Positions 42,534 through 54,595 of a stretch of DNA of 64,000 nucleotides are shown one piece after another. Position numbers and translations under genes: made by a program. The DNA is taken from positions 1 through 64,000 of the forward strand of contig JAJQIJ010000021.1 of assembly GCA_021199275.1 (NCBI GenBank), read 5' to 3'. Position 1 is the stretch's first letter; the number at the start of each line of letters is the position of its first letter. This DNA is from Clostridiales bacterium (GTDB taxonomy: Bacteria > Bacillota > Clostridia > Oscillospirales > Acutalibacteraceae). The notes below the pieces were generated by a model, which was not told the origin of the DNA, searched no databases, and worked only from the letters and a program-made list of their open reading frames with translations.

Positions 42534-42562
42534 TTGAAATCTGTATAAAAAGCATTTATAAT
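42534..42562 (+). promoter_or_regulatory. tmcAL promoter
   Basis: TTGAAA (42534-42539), 17 bases, TATAAT (42557-42562), 67 bases before the start codon. Confidence 0.65.
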
Positions 42563-42629
42563 ATATTAATATAATAATATATTATTACTGTGTATGTCAA
42601 GCACAATTAAAATTTTTAGAGGAATTTTT

Positions 42630-43679
42630 ATGAATATAGGAATAATTTGTGAGTTCAACCCGTTTCACAAAGGGCACAAATATCTTATTGACAGTGTTAA
42701 AGGCGCCGGCGATTCGGTTATATGCTGCATGTCGTCAAACTTTGTTCAGCGCGGCGATTTTGCGATTTACGACAAATTTACACGCGCAAAAACAGCGCTG
42801 CAAAACGGCGCAGACCTAATAATTGAACTGCCCACCCCATTTTGCACCCTGTCGGCAGAGGGGTTTGCAAAAAGCGCCGTGGGGCTCCTTGAAAATTTAA
42901 AGGTTATTGACAAAATTGCCTTCGGCGCGGAATGTGCCGACATTGGCATTTTGACTGACGCTTCAAAAAAATTGCAAAGCCCCGGCGTGCAACAGCAAAT
43001 AGCGCTTGAAATGAAGTCCGGCATTTCATACCCGGCGGCGCGCAAAAAAGTGCTGGGCTCGCAGCTCTTTGACTGCCCAAACAACATACTTGCTTTGGAA
43101 TATCTTAAATTCGCCACCCTGCCGTGCGTTGCGGTAAAGCGAATAGGGCTGGGGCATGACAGCGGCGACCCTGAATATTCGGCGTCTGCCATAAGGGCTA
43201 CTCTAAGCGGCGAAAATGTGTCTTTAATGCAAAATTGCGAACGCGCGGTGCTGGCACGGCTCAGGGGCATGGCGCCGGCAGATTTTGCAGCCGTGGCAGA
43301 TGTAAGCGAAGGGCTGGAAAACAGGATATACCGTGCTGCCAGGCAGGCCACGTCTCTTGAAGAGCTTTACGGCCTTATAAAAACAAAGCGTTACACCATG
43401 TCAAGGGTTAAAAGAATAGTGCTGCGTTCATTTCTCGGCATTGAGGGCGCAGAATGCGATGTGCCTTATATACATGTTTTGGGTTTTACACAAAGCGGCA
43501 AGGCGCTCTTGGGCAAAATTAAAGAAAAGTCGCCGCTGCCGATTATAACCGGCGTTGGCGACTGTGATGACAAACAAAAGCGTCTTTTTGAAAGGGAATG
43601 TTATTTTACAGACCTGCATGCGCTTGGCTACCCCACGCCGCTCCCATGCGGCAGGGAACAGCGTGCAAGGCTTCAATAG
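42630..43679 (+). CDS. tmcAL: tRNA(Met) cytidine acetate ligase
   Basis: 349 residues from ATG 42630 (AGAGGA upstream). The start GIICEFNPFHKGHKYLI contains the HxGH nucleotidyltransferase motif; MSSNFVQRGDFAIYDKFTRAKTALQNGADLIIELPTPFC and FGAECADI follow, then GLGHDS and SASAIRA. This is the YlbM/TmcAL family (DUF795 earlier), which makes N4-acetylcytidine at the wobble base of elongator tRNA-Met using acetate and ATP, without acetyl-CoA. It is divergent from ackA, which produces acetate. Full length. Confidence 0.92.
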   Translation: MNIGIICEFNPFHKGHKYLIDSVKGAGDSVICCMSSNFVQRGDFAIYDKFTRAKTALQNGADLIIELPTPFCTLSAEGFAKSAVGLLENLKVIDKIAFGAECADIGILTDASKKLQSPGVQQQIALEMKSGISYPAARKKVLGSQLFDCPNNILALEYLKFATLPCVAVKRIGLGHDSGDPEYSASAIRATLSGENVSLMQNCERAVLARLRGMAPADFAAVADVSEGLENRIYRAARQATSLEELYGLIKTKRYTMSRVKRIVLRSFLGIEGAECDVPYIHVLGFTQSGKALLGKIKEKSPLPIITGVGDCDDKQKRLFERECYFTDLHALGYPTPLPCGREQRARLQ

Positions 43680-43767
43680 CCTTATGCGGCAGCGGCGCCG
43701 GGGCATGGCTTTGCGCTTTGGGCTTTTTTAAAACCGTAAGGCGCGTGGCCGCAAGGCAAAAAATGAA

Positions 43768-43795
43768 GCGCCGCCTTTTGCGGCGGCATTTTCTT
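43768..43795 (+). terminator. tmcAL terminator
   Basis: GCCGCC and GGCGGC (43770-43787) around TTTTGC, then ATTTTCTTT. It lies between the convergent tmcAL and rnmV genes. Confidence 0.65.
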
Positions 43796-43802
43796 TAAAA
43801 AG

Positions 43803-44390
43803 CTATTCAAAATTCAAGCTTTCAACAAGCTGTAAAAACTGCTTTTTAGTGTAATGGTAGTTAACATAGCTCAGCAGCGACGAGCTTGACAAAAATTCCG
43901 GCAGCTGCAACGCTTCAAGCAATTTTTTCCTGTTTGCCGCGGCGTTTTTTCGCCCTGAAATTTTAGCTTCATAAAAATCATAGTTTGTTATTTGACAGCC
44001 GCACCGGGTTTCGGCGGCGTTTATACCGGCGGCGCTGAAAAGCTCAAGCAGCTTTTTTTCGCTTATTCCTTCAACACCCAAAAGCCCTGACTTTGACGGG
44101 GCTTTTTTCCTTTTTTCCTTTCCGCATATTGCGGGAATATATATGTTTTTTATCTTTTGGGGGTCTATTCCCGCTGAAATATAATTTCTTATTTGGCAGC
44201 CCGCCGAGTCTGAATCGGTTAAAATTATTATGCCCCGTTCGTCTGCCATGCGCCTGATAAATGCAAGCCTTTCTTTGTCTTTATATATGCCAAAGCCGTT
44301 TGTTTCTATTATAAAAGCGTCAAGTATATTTGAAAGCTTTATTTTGTCATATTTACCTTCAACCACTACCGCTTCGTCAATTTTCAGCAT
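43803..44390 (-). CDS. rnmV: Toprim-DUF4093 protein, ribonuclease M5 type
   Basis: 195 residues from ATG 44390 (AAAGGGCGGCG upstream). The toprim domain shows AVVVEGKYDKIKLSNIL (catalytic Glu) and GIIILTDSDSAGCQIRNYI (the DxD pair). The C-terminal DUF4093 part follows (GLLGVEGISEKKLLELFSAAGI, ITNYDFYEAKISGRKNA). RNase M5 matures 5S rRNA in Bacillota. Usually beside ksgA; here it ends a comEC-holA run. The basic KKAPSK linker at about 100 is typical. Confidence 0.85.
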   Translation of the reverse strand: MLKIDEAVVVEGKYDKIKLSNILDAFIIETNGFGIYKDKERLAFIRRMADERGIIILTDSDSAGCQIRNYISAGIDPQKIKNIYIPAICGKEKRKKAPSKSGLLGVEGISEKKLLELFSAAGINAAETRCGCQITNYDFYEAKISGRKNAAANRKKLLEALQLPEFLSSSSLLSYVNYHYTKKQFLQLVESLNFE

Positions 44391-44418
44391 TTTACGCCGC
44401 CCTTTCAAAACATATGTT

Positions 44419-45465
44419 TTACTTGCTTTTGGTTAAAATAATCAGCTTAACAATGGTTTCTTCCAGCACCGTCTTGCTGTCAAGCGCGGTGCTTTTCAGC
44501 GTGTTGTCTGCTGCCATTATTACGTCAATGGAATCTCTGAGCTGCTGCACTGAAAGCGAACGGCAGTTTGCAGCGGCGTTTCTAAGCACAAATTCACGCC
44601 CCTTATAATTAAACGTGGCTGCAACATGTGAAATGTCTTTGAGCGCAATCTGCGCCCTTTTAACCCTGTACATGTCAATGTAACAATTTGCAATTACAGA
44701 CAAAATGCCTATCGGGCTTTCTTTTAGCACAAACAGTGTTTCAAGAATTGAAAACGCGCCTGAGCTGTCGCGCCTCAATATTGCCTTTGACAAGTCAAAC
44801 ACGCGCGCTTCAAGGCATTTTGACGCAACTTTATTTATAATGTCTTTCGTTATTTCACTTTCTGCGCCCGCGGCATAGCCTGACAGCTTGTCCGCTTCGT
44901 TCATAAGCGTTTTTATGTCGCTGCCGGACAGGCGAATCAAATAGCGCGCATTTTCATCTGAAATCACAGCGCCCCTTTTTTTGCAGCCGGACACCAGCAT
45001 TTTCACCAGCTCCCCTTCGCTGCGGCGCGTCAGGTTGACGCTGCTGCCCGCTTTTGAAAAAGCATTTTCCAAGCTGCGCCACCTTGCGTTCTTTTTAACA
45101 TCCGGCACTACTGTGTCAAACCAAAAAACCACTATTGCGCTTTCGGGCGCGTCCTTTAAAAATTCGCACAGCTTTTTGCAGTCTTCCGCCCTGTCTGCAA
45201 ACGGGTAATCGCAAACAGATATAACCACATATTCGCCCATAAGCGGCACAATGTAAGCGTCTTTCAGTATTTCCTCAACCGGGGTTGCGCCGCCGGTGTA
45301 AGCATGGTAATTAAACGCGTCAAAAGGCGCGCTTACGGTTTTTTCTTTAAGGCGCTTGACATAATACTGTTTTAAATACGCTTCGTCGCCGTAAATAAAA
45401 TATGCGTTTGAAAAAGAGCCTTTTTTAAATTGTTCTTTCAGTTGACTTTCGCCTATTGAAGCCAT
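44419..45465 (-). CDS. holA: DNA polymerase III delta subunit
   Basis: 348 residues. SNAYFIYGDEAYLKQYYVKRL is the family N terminus, followed by FWFDTVVPDVKKNARWRSLENAF, LIRLSGSDIKTLMNEADKLSGYA and VFDLSKAILRRDSSGAFSILETL. The delta subunit opens the beta clamp within the clamp loader. It overlaps the 3' end of comEC by 13 bases, as in many Bacillota. Confidence 0.92.
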   Translation of the reverse strand: MASIGESQLKEQFKKGSFSNAYFIYGDEAYLKQYYVKRLKEKTVSAPFDAFNYHAYTGGATPVEEILKDAYIVPLMGEYVVISVCDYPFADRAEDCKKLCEFLKDAPESAIVVFWFDTVVPDVKKNARWRSLENAFSKAGSSVNLTRRSEGELVKMLVSGCKKRGAVISDENARYLIRLSGSDIKTLMNEADKLSGYAAGAESEITKDIINKVASKCLEARVFDLSKAILRRDSSGAFSILETLFVLKESPIGILSVIANCYIDMYRVKRAQIALKDISHVAATFNYKGREFVLRNAAANCRSLSVQQLRDSIDVIMAADNTLKSTALDSKTVLEETIVKLIILTKSK

Positions 45466-47444
45466 TCGTTAATCCTCATTTCGCTGTAGCCGTATTTATT
45501 AACCGAATAAATTGTGTCAAAGCCGGACGACGCAGAACTTAAATCAAATGAAAACGCCGTGTCGTAAATGCATATGTCCACCATGCTGCTTGACGGCGAA
45601 TATTGCAAAGTCAGGTTTTCAAAGCTTTGTGTTTCAAAGTCGCTTAGCATAACCAAATTTTCGCACATAATGCCCACGCCCTTTTCCGCGCTGACATCAG
45701 CTGTTACATAGCTGATAACCAGCTCTTTTTGAGACAGCTTTTGCGAATAAGAGCTGGCGGGCGAATCAATAAGCAGGGAAATATACAGCCCGTTTGAGTG
45801 CACTATTTGCTGCACGGTGTAATATTGCGAATATTCCTGCACGCCTATTACAACCGCGCTTTCATTGTTATAAATAATAACCGCGTCTGAACTGTAGCCT
45901 GAAACCACGCGCATGTTAATGTAGCTTTGGTTTAACGCATTGGAAATGCAAACCACGCAAAACATCAGCACAGCCGAAAAAATCGCGGCTGATTTAAGCG
46001 CTTTTTTCCTGCCCATTAGAAACGCAGCGCCGAAAACAAGCAAAACCGCGCCTATGGCAAGCCCCGCGGCATAGCTTCTTATGTCTGCCACGGCAAACGA
46101 CAGGCTGCTTGCCTTTTCGGTAACCAGCAGCATAAGCCTTATAAAAACAGAGTCAAGAAATGCTATTACTGAACACAAAAACGAAATTTTACTGAAAAGC
46201 AGCAAAAGAGTTGAAAGCACCAGCGCGCATTCGCCCACAGGTATCATTATAATGTTTACAAACGCGCCCACAGTGCTGACTGTGCCGAAGAAAATGTACA
46301 TGCTGGGAAAAGTGGTTATAAAAATTGAAACGGACACCAGAAAAATTCTGAGCGGGTATTCAAACAATTTGGTTTTTAATTTAATGCGCCGCCTTAAATG
46401 CGGGTAAACAGCCAATATGCCCAGCACCGCGGTAACAGTAAGCTGGGCGCTGACATCTGTCACGGCAAACGGGTTAAGGCAAATTATAAACACTGCAATG
46501 CCCAGCGAGTTGAGCGTATCGCTGCGTTCGTTAAACAGCCTGGCAATAAGCATAACCGACACCATAATGCCTGCCCTGATAATAGACTTTGAAAAGCCCG
46601 AAAGCGCAATGTAAAACAGCGCAAACAAAATCGGAATTAAGCTTTGCGGCAGCTTAGGCATACCAATGCGTTTTAAAAGCCAGTAAAGCGTTCCTATAAG
46701 CACGGAAATATGCAGCCCTGAAACCGCAAGCAGGTGCACCACGCCGGCGGCGCGGAAATTGTCAAGGTGTTCTTCGCTGATTCCACTCTTGTCGCCCGTG
46801 ATAAGCGCAACGGCAATTCCGCCGTATTCCTGCCCTAAAATATCGTTAAACAGCTCGTGAATATATTCCCTGGCATAAAGCACATATTTAAGCGGGCTTC
46901 GCACGCTGTCCCCGGTCAATTCATAAGAATATGTATATGCCGAAGTAAATATATTTTTGCCGAAATAGCCGTTAGATGAATATGCATTGTCTGAAATTTC
47001 ATAAAATGAAAGGTTTGCTTTTATAACTTCATAATAGTCGGCTTCGATGCTGTTTTGCGAATAAAGCACCAGCTTTATGTTCTGCGGGGCGCCGGCAATG
47101 TCTATTGACTTGGTTTTTATTGTATATTTATATGTGGCGCCGCTTGAGCTTGTCTGTTCAAGGTCTGTAATGTAAAACTGTGTTTCGGCGCTGCTGTCGT
47201 GCAGCGTTTTCTGCGCTTCAAGCGTGCCGTAGCCGCAGCAAATATAAAGCAGCGCCGCCACCGCCGCGCATGCAAAGCATAGCGGGACTGCCACTGCTTT
47301 TCTGGTTTTTTTCACCAGCATAAATATTATAAACAAAACAAGCGAAAGCGCAAGGAAAACAAACGCCCATTTTACCGAAAAGAAATTCAGCACAACCAGC
47401 GTTATTGCAAAAGAAAAACCTATGTGCGCAAAAATACGCTTCAC
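45453..47444 (-). CDS. comEC: ComEC/Rec2 family channel protein lacking a recognisable nuclease domain
   Basis: 663 residues. N-terminal helices and a DUF4131-type beta domain (about 1-170), then the Competence domain with VHLLAVSGLHISVLIGTLYWLLKRI and SIIRAGIMVSVMLIARLF, with about eight more membrane spans to residue 500. The last 160 residues (from INMRVVSGYSSDAV) hold the place of the metallo-beta-lactamase domain but contain no HxHxDH or other His/Asp cluster. It would move single-stranded DNA across the membrane. Loss of the lactamase motif means strand degradation, if any, is by another protein. It overlaps holA. Confidence 0.88.
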   Translation of the reverse strand: MKRIFAHIGFSFAITLVVLNFFSVKWAFVFLALSLVLFIIFMLVKKTRKAVAVPLCFACAAVAALLYICCGYGTLEAQKTLHDSSAETQFYITDLEQTSSSGATYKYTIKTKSIDIAGAPQNIKLVLYSQNSIEADYYEVIKANLSFYEISDNAYSSNGYFGKNIFTSAYTYSYELTGDSVRSPLKYVLYAREYIHELFNDILGQEYGGIAVALITGDKSGISEEHLDNFRAAGVVHLLAVSGLHISVLIGTLYWLLKRIGMPKLPQSLIPILFALFYIALSGFSKSIIRAGIMVSVMLIARLFNERSDTLNSLGIAVFIICLNPFAVTDVSAQLTVTAVLGILAVYPHLRRRIKLKTKLFEYPLRIFLVSVSIFITTFPSMYIFFGTVSTVGAFVNIIMIPVGECALVLSTLLLLFSKISFLCSVIAFLDSVFIRLMLLVTEKASSLSFAVADIRSYAAGLAIGAVLLVFGAAFLMGRKKALKSAAIFSAVLMFCVVCISNALNQSYINMRVVSGYSSDAVIIYNNESAVVIGVQEYSQYYTVQQIVHSNGLYISLLIDSPASSYSQKLSQKELVISYVTADVSAEKGVGIMCENLVMLSDFETQSFENLTLQYSPSSSMVDICIYDTAFSFDLSSASSGFDTIYSVNKYGYSEMRINEWLQ

Positions 47445-47455
47445 GCTTTAACCCC

Positions 47456-50707
<3,252 letters not shown>

Positions 50708-50756
50708 CCGAATATCAACCGCGGCAGTAATAAGTCAAAGCACGGCTCGCCTTAAA

Positions 50757-50790
50757 AATTTAATAACTTAGGCAAGAAATGTTCACTTGA
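50757..50790 (-). repeat. Fragment of the dispersed repeat (right edge, minus orientation)
   Basis: AATAACTTAGGCAAGAAATGTTCACTTGAG is the reverse complement of a copy-1-like end (GACATTTCTTGCCCAAGTTAT). The hairpin part is absent. Confidence 0.45.
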
Positions 50791-50808
50791 GTTATTGATT
50801 ATTACTTA

Positions 50809-50836
50809 TGGACAAACTGATAAAATGTGATATAAT
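50809..50836 (+). promoter_or_regulatory. Promoter of the FemX-like gene
   Basis: TGGACA (50809-50814), 16 bases, TATAAT (50831-50836), 35 bases before the start codon. Confidence 0.6.
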
Positions 50837-50870
50837 ATAAACAGATAAAATTCACTGTTGGAGTTATGTT

Positions 50871-51899
50871 ATGATTGAAAGAGTAACCGCTGATAATATT
50901 GACGAATATGAAAGCTTTATAAAAACCCACCCAAAGGGGCTGTTTCAGCACTCGTCTAAATGGGCGCAAGTAAAAAGCGCATGGAAATGGGAAGCAATAA
51001 TGTTAAAGGACTCCGCCGGAAAAATAACCGGCAGTGCCGGCGTGCTTATAAGATTTATTCCCGTGCTAAAATATTCGCTTTTTTATATCTGCCGCGGTTT
51101 TGTGGCGGCGGAAGACGATTTTGAAACATTTGACGCTTTGTTTGACGGGATATTGGAACTTGCGCGCGAATACAAAGCTTATTGCATTAAAATAGACCCT
51201 GAAATATGCATTGAAAACGGCGCATATAAAAAGCACCTTACAGACAGGGGCTTTGTTGAGCTCAACCCCGGGTGTAAAGATTTTGAAAACGTTCAGCCGC
51301 GTTTTGTCTATTGTTTTGACTATAATAACATGACTGAAGAGGAGCTTATGCTGACATTCAAGTCAGATTACAGGACCCGCATAAGAAAAGCGCCGAAAAA
51401 GGGCGTAGAAGTCAAAATCTGCGGCGCCGAAGCGCTTGACGATTTCACAAGCATAATGAAAGAAACCGGTGAAAGAGACGGGTTTTCAACACGCCCGCGC
51501 TCATATTTTGAAAAAATTCTTAATTGCATGGGCGAAGACGCAAGGCTTTACATGGCATATTATAACGGCAAGGCAATTGCCGGCACAATTGCAATACGCT
51601 GGGGGCAAAATGTTGTAAAATACCAATATGGCGCGTCGTCAAACGCACACAGAAACGTTTACCCGAACTATGCTTTGCAATGGGAAATGATTAAATGGGG
51701 GCTTGAAGGCGGCTGCAAAACATATGATTTCGGCGGCATAAGCGGCGACTGCCAAAACCCGGACAACCCGCATTACGGGCTGTGGCGCTTTAAACACGGC
51801 TTTGGCGGTTATATGAAAGAATTCATAGGCGAATTTGACTATGTTATAAACAAACCGGTTTACAAGCTTTACAATCTTGCACTGAAAATCATGAAATAA
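50871..51899 (+). CDS. FemABX-family aminoacyltransferase
   Basis: 342 residues. LFQHSSKWAQVKSAWKWEAIML at the N terminus, LMLTFKSDYRTRIRKAPKKGVEVKI and the C-terminal KYQYGASSNAHRNVYPNYALQWEMIKWGLEGGCKTYDFGGISGD are the FemX/MurM GNAT-tandem pattern (COG2348). Such enzymes add amino acids from tRNA to the lipid II stem peptide. A GNAT transferase of another cell-wall substrate is possible. It is 19 bases upstream of an alanine racemase-like gene, so both probably act on the cell wall. Confidence 0.87.
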   Translation: MIERVTADNIDEYESFIKTHPKGLFQHSSKWAQVKSAWKWEAIMLKDSAGKITGSAGVLIRFIPVLKYSLFYICRGFVAAEDDFETFDALFDGILELAREYKAYCIKIDPEICIENGAYKKHLTDRGFVELNPGCKDFENVQPRFVYCFDYNNMTEEELMLTFKSDYRTRIRKAPKKGVEVKICGAEALDDFTSIMKETGERDGFSTRPRSYFEKILNCMGEDARLYMAYYNGKAIAGTIAIRWGQNVVKYQYGASSNAHRNVYPNYALQWEMIKWGLEGGCKTYDFGGISGDCQNPDNPHYGLWRFKHGFGGYMKEFIGEFDYVINKPVYKLYNLALKIMK

Positions 51900-51918
51900 G
51901 TTGAAACGGGGTTGCATT

Positions 51919-52992
51919 ATGAGCCGTTATATTATTGAAAAGGACAAGCTGCAAAACAATATAAATATTATTAAAGAAAAAGCCCGCGTGCCAATTATCG
52001 GTGTGGTGAAAGGCAATGGCTATGGCTTCGGGCTCAGGGAAATGGCGCTGTTTTTAAAAGAAAACGGCATTAAAATCTTTGCCGTGACAGAGCTTTACGA
52101 CATTCCGGTTTTAAAGGAAATTCTTGACGGGGAAGATATTTTAGTGCTGCGTTCAACAAGCGAGCCTGACGAAGCGCGTTTTATAGCCGAAAACGGCTGT
52201 ATCGCCACAATAGGCTCAAAAGATGCCTGCGCAGTTATGGACAAAGCGTCAGGGCAGCTTGGCAAAAAAACAAAATGCCACCTAAAAATTGACACCGGCC
52301 TTGGCAGATATGGCTTTTTGCCCAGTGAAATTGAAAGCGCAAAAGCCTGTTTCAGTTCAGAAAACTTGGAATTTTGCGGCGTTTACACGCATTTTTCGCA
52401 CGCATTTTGCAGCCGTGAAAAAACAAGCGGCGAACTGGCTGTTTTTCTTGACGCGGTAAATCAGCTGAAAAAAAGCTCAATAGACCCCGGAATGCTGCAT
52501 GCGGCCAATTCCCCTGCGCTGTTTAACTGCCCCGGGGTAAGTCTTGACGCGGTGCGCATAGGGTCTGCTTTTACCGGCAGGGTAATTTCAAGCAAGCCCA
52601 CAGGGCTTTTACGCACAGGATTTTTGCAATCAAAGGTTATTGCAGTCAAAAAAATTCCCGCAGGCTACACCGTGGGCTACGGCGGCACATTTAAAGCAAA
52701 GCGCGACACCACGCTTGCCATTGTGCCCATGGGGCATTTTGACGGTTTCGGCATTACAAAAGCGCCGGAACGCGCCGCATTAAGGGGTGTGCTCTCAGGC
52801 GCAAAGCATTTTTTGCAAAAGGAGCGCCTTACATTAAATATTGACTCAAAGGAATACCCTGTGGCAGGCAACGTGGGGCTGTCTCACACTGCTGTTGATA
52901 TAACCGGCGCTGACATAAAGCCCGGTGCGTCTGCCACGGCTGACATTTCGCCGCTTTATGTAAACCCCAATGTGCCGCGAGTATATATTTAA
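51919..52992 (+). CDS. Alanine racemase family protein, atypical C-terminal domain
   Basis: 357 residues from ATG 51919 (an upstream in-frame start at 51901 is poorer). Fold type III barrel: PIIGVVKGNGYGFGLREMA has the PLP lysine (about 35), and IDTGLGRYGFLPSE, VYTHFSHAF and HAANSPALFN follow the family. The C-terminal domain has VGYGGTFKAKRDTTLAIVPMGHFDGFG, where canonical Alr has GYADG, and AGNVGLSHTAVDITG, where canonical Alr has GRVCMDQ. The usual substrate-side Met-Asp-Gln motif is thus absent. It may racemise another amino acid or supply D-Ala in step with FemX. Confidence 0.8.
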   Translation: MSRYIIEKDKLQNNINIIKEKARVPIIGVVKGNGYGFGLREMALFLKENGIKIFAVTELYDIPVLKEILDGEDILVLRSTSEPDEARFIAENGCIATIGSKDACAVMDKASGQLGKKTKCHLKIDTGLGRYGFLPSEIESAKACFSSENLEFCGVYTHFSHAFCSREKTSGELAVFLDAVNQLKKSSIDPGMLHAANSPALFNCPGVSLDAVRIGSAFTGRVISSKPTGLLRTGFLQSKVIAVKKIPAGYTVGYGGTFKAKRDTTLAIVPMGHFDGFGITKAPERAALRGVLSGAKHFLQKERLTLNIDSKEYPVAGNVGLSHTAVDITGADIKPGASATADISPLYVNPNVPRVYI

Positions 52993-53101
52993 ACAGCCAC
53001 TCAAACGCCCGCCGCCTGTGGTAAACAAAAAAGTTTCAAGCAACCTATTCAGCCCTAAAAACCGTGCTGTTAAGAAAAAAGCTTGCAAAATTTCAAAAAG
53101 T

Positions 53102-53242
53102 TTGACTTTTGAGTAAATAATGTTGTTATATCACTGTTGAGTTGTTTTCTATCTTTCTCTTGTAACTTGACGCAACCAGTCCCCGAAGCAGTTCGGGGAT
53201 TGTTTTTTAGTTACAAAACCATTTAAATGTATATTGTCGAAT
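53102..53242 (+). ncRNA. Putative small RNA module, copy B
   Basis: Matches 3455-3604. TTGACT (53102) and TTATAT form the promoter region. The outer stem is TTGTAACT/AGTTACAA (53160-53167, 53209-53216), the inner hairpin TCCCCGAA/TTCGGGGA (53180-53199), then a six-T run and the ATTGTCGAAT tail. Both stems are identical in the two copies, while six internal-loop bases differ (GTGGGC against CAACCA). Confidence 0.5.
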
Positions 53243-53264
53243 TATATCCCCCCCCTGTTCACCT

Positions 53265-53422
53265 TCATCGATTAAATTTTGAAGTCATGCTATTTCTTCT
53301 TTGATTTACTCATTCTCATAATCAGCAGCTAATTCAAATCTTACATCGGATATTTTTCCTGACGCCATATGCTCATAAAACCTTTTGAAAAGCATGCCAA
53401 TATTATCTCTTTTAGATAAAAA
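53265..53422 (-). pseudogene. Remnant of a large serine recombinase
   Basis: On the minus strand the frame reads KRDNIGMLFKRFYEHMASGKISDVRFELAADYENE, then after a stop/frameshift IKEEIA and LQNLIDEGEQ. This matches the segment after the zinc ribbon of large serine recombinases (RIDALFQRIYEDNVAGKISDERF...YEQEQ). The catalytic and DNA-binding parts are missing. It marks the left side of the AT-rich ABC island as element-derived. Confidence 0.65.
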
Positions 53423-53452
53423 TAGGCATTATTGAAAAAACAATAATGCCTA
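53423..53452 (-). terminator. Terminator of the ABC/secreted-protein operon
   Basis: TAGGCATTATTG and CAATAATGCCTA, perfect 12-bp arms around AAAAAA, followed on the minus strand by TTTTTATC. It lies about 40 bases after the last stop. Confidence 0.85.
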
Positions 53453-53493
53453 CCACTTAATATTGCACAATACTATAAACTTACTTATACATT

Positions 53494-53940
53494 TTAATTG
53501 CCGAGAATAACACCTGTTTCTTCATCCCAATATCCTTTAACACTATAGCTTTCAGTGGTATTTGTATTATTTTCAACTGCTAATTGAACATAAGTATTAT
53601 TTGCTGATGAATATGCAGGTGAATACAACGGAGCCGCGCCGACTTTAATATCTTGCTTAGCTGAAACTGCACTGTGACTTGTATTTACCAGCCAAAATGT
53701 TGAAACTGTTCCTTTTGTTTCGCTGCTTGAATTAAAATCAACTTTCCAACTGTTTTTTGGATTAGTTGTTGAACGCTTTTCCTGCCCAGTATATGAATTT
53801 GCTTGAAGAGCTTTTACTCCTAAGCTAAATGAAATATTATCATCTGTTGCGGCATAGGAACAAGTAGCCGTTCCTACGCACAGTGTTAACATAACCATAA
53901 ATACTAAAAAAATTGATTTTAGTTTTCTTCTTTTTGCCAT
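53494..53940 (-). CDS. Small secreted protein, DUF2712-like
   Basis: 148 residues from ATG 53940 (ATG 53955 upstream is in frame and overlaps the ATPase stop). Residues 1-32 form a Sec signal peptide (MAKRRKLKSIFLVFMVMLTLC...CSYA-ATDD). The mature part (ISFSLGVKALQANSYTG, STTNPKNSWKVDF, GTVSTFWLVNTSHSAV, SVKGYWDEETGVILGN) is beta-rich, without cysteine. From memory it resembles DUF2712 exported proteins, which sit next to ABC exporters in Bacillota; no function is established. It has no leader double-glycine motif. It could be the exporter's substrate, a bacteriocin-like peptide or an accessory. Confidence 0.6.
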   Translation of the reverse strand: MAKRRKLKSIFLVFMVMLTLCVGTATCSYAATDDNISFSLGVKALQANSYTGQEKRSTTNPKNSWKVDFNSSSETKGTVSTFWLVNTSHSAVSAKQDIKVGAAPLYSPAYSSANNTYVQLAVENNTNTTESYSVKGYWDEETGVILGN

Positions 53941-53944
53941 TGAT

Positions 53945-54586
53945 TTATTCAGCATCCTTTCTGATTTTTCCATCTTCAATAAGAATAATTTTGTCGCATA
54001 GTGCATCTAAATCTTCTTTGTTATGGCTTGCAATGATTATTATTTTGCCCTTCGACCTTAAATCGATTAGTATATTTCTGACTGCAATAACACTTTTTTC
54101 GTCAAGTGCATTGGTTGGTTCGTCAAGAAGAATAATTTGCGGATTTTCAAAAATAGCTTGTGCAATATTTAGCTTTTGTCGCATTCCAAGTGAGAATTCT
54201 TTGACTTTTTTCTTGTCGTCTGGGTCTAACCCAACTGAATTAAGAGTGGCCTTAATATCATCATCAGTGGCGATTTTTTTTATTTTTGACAACATTTTTA
54301 AATTCTGATAAGCTGTGTATTCCGGCAAAAGTGTCATATTTTCTATTATAACACCGACGCTTTCAGGAAATTCAATATCAGTTCCCAGTTTTTTATCATC
54401 TATCATTACACTACCGCTGTCTAATGAAATCAGTCCGCAAATAGCCCTGAGCAGCATGGTTTTTCCGCTGGCATTTTTGCCGTGAAGTCCATAAATCTTG
54501 CCACTTTCAAATGTGTAAGTTATATCAGATAAAATTTCACGATGCTTTAATGTTTTGTTTATGTTTTTTAATTCAATTTTGCTCAT
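53945..54586 (-). CDS. ABC transporter ATP-binding protein
   Basis: 213 residues. Walker A GLHGKNASGKTMLLRAICGL, Q-loop region IENMTLLPEYTAYQNL, signature EFSLGMRQKLNIAQAIFENPQIILLDEPTNALD with Walker B, and H-loop IIIASHNKEDL. The short size and drug/bacteriocin-type (CcmA/BcrA) subfamily fit export or self-protection. It would pair with two of the four membrane proteins upstream. The GGAGGAAATT ribosome site lies 9 bases after the preceding stop. Confidence 0.93.
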   Translation of the reverse strand: MSKIELKNINKTLKHREILSDITYTFESGKIYGLHGKNASGKTMLLRAICGLISLDSGSVMIDDKKLGTDIEFPESVGVIIENMTLLPEYTAYQNLKMLSKIKKIATDDDIKATLNSVGLDPDDKKKVKEFSLGMRQKLNIAQAIFENPQIILLDEPTNALDEKSVIAVRNILIDLRSKGKIIIIASHNKEDLDALCDKIILIEDGKIRKDAE

Positions 54587-54595
54587 AATTTCCTC

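Noticed and set aside
53494..53940. Lactococcin 972-type bacteriocin
   Set aside because: The Sec signal and ABC neighbour would fit, but the mature sequence and size do not resemble that family; a DUF2712-like protein is a closer match.
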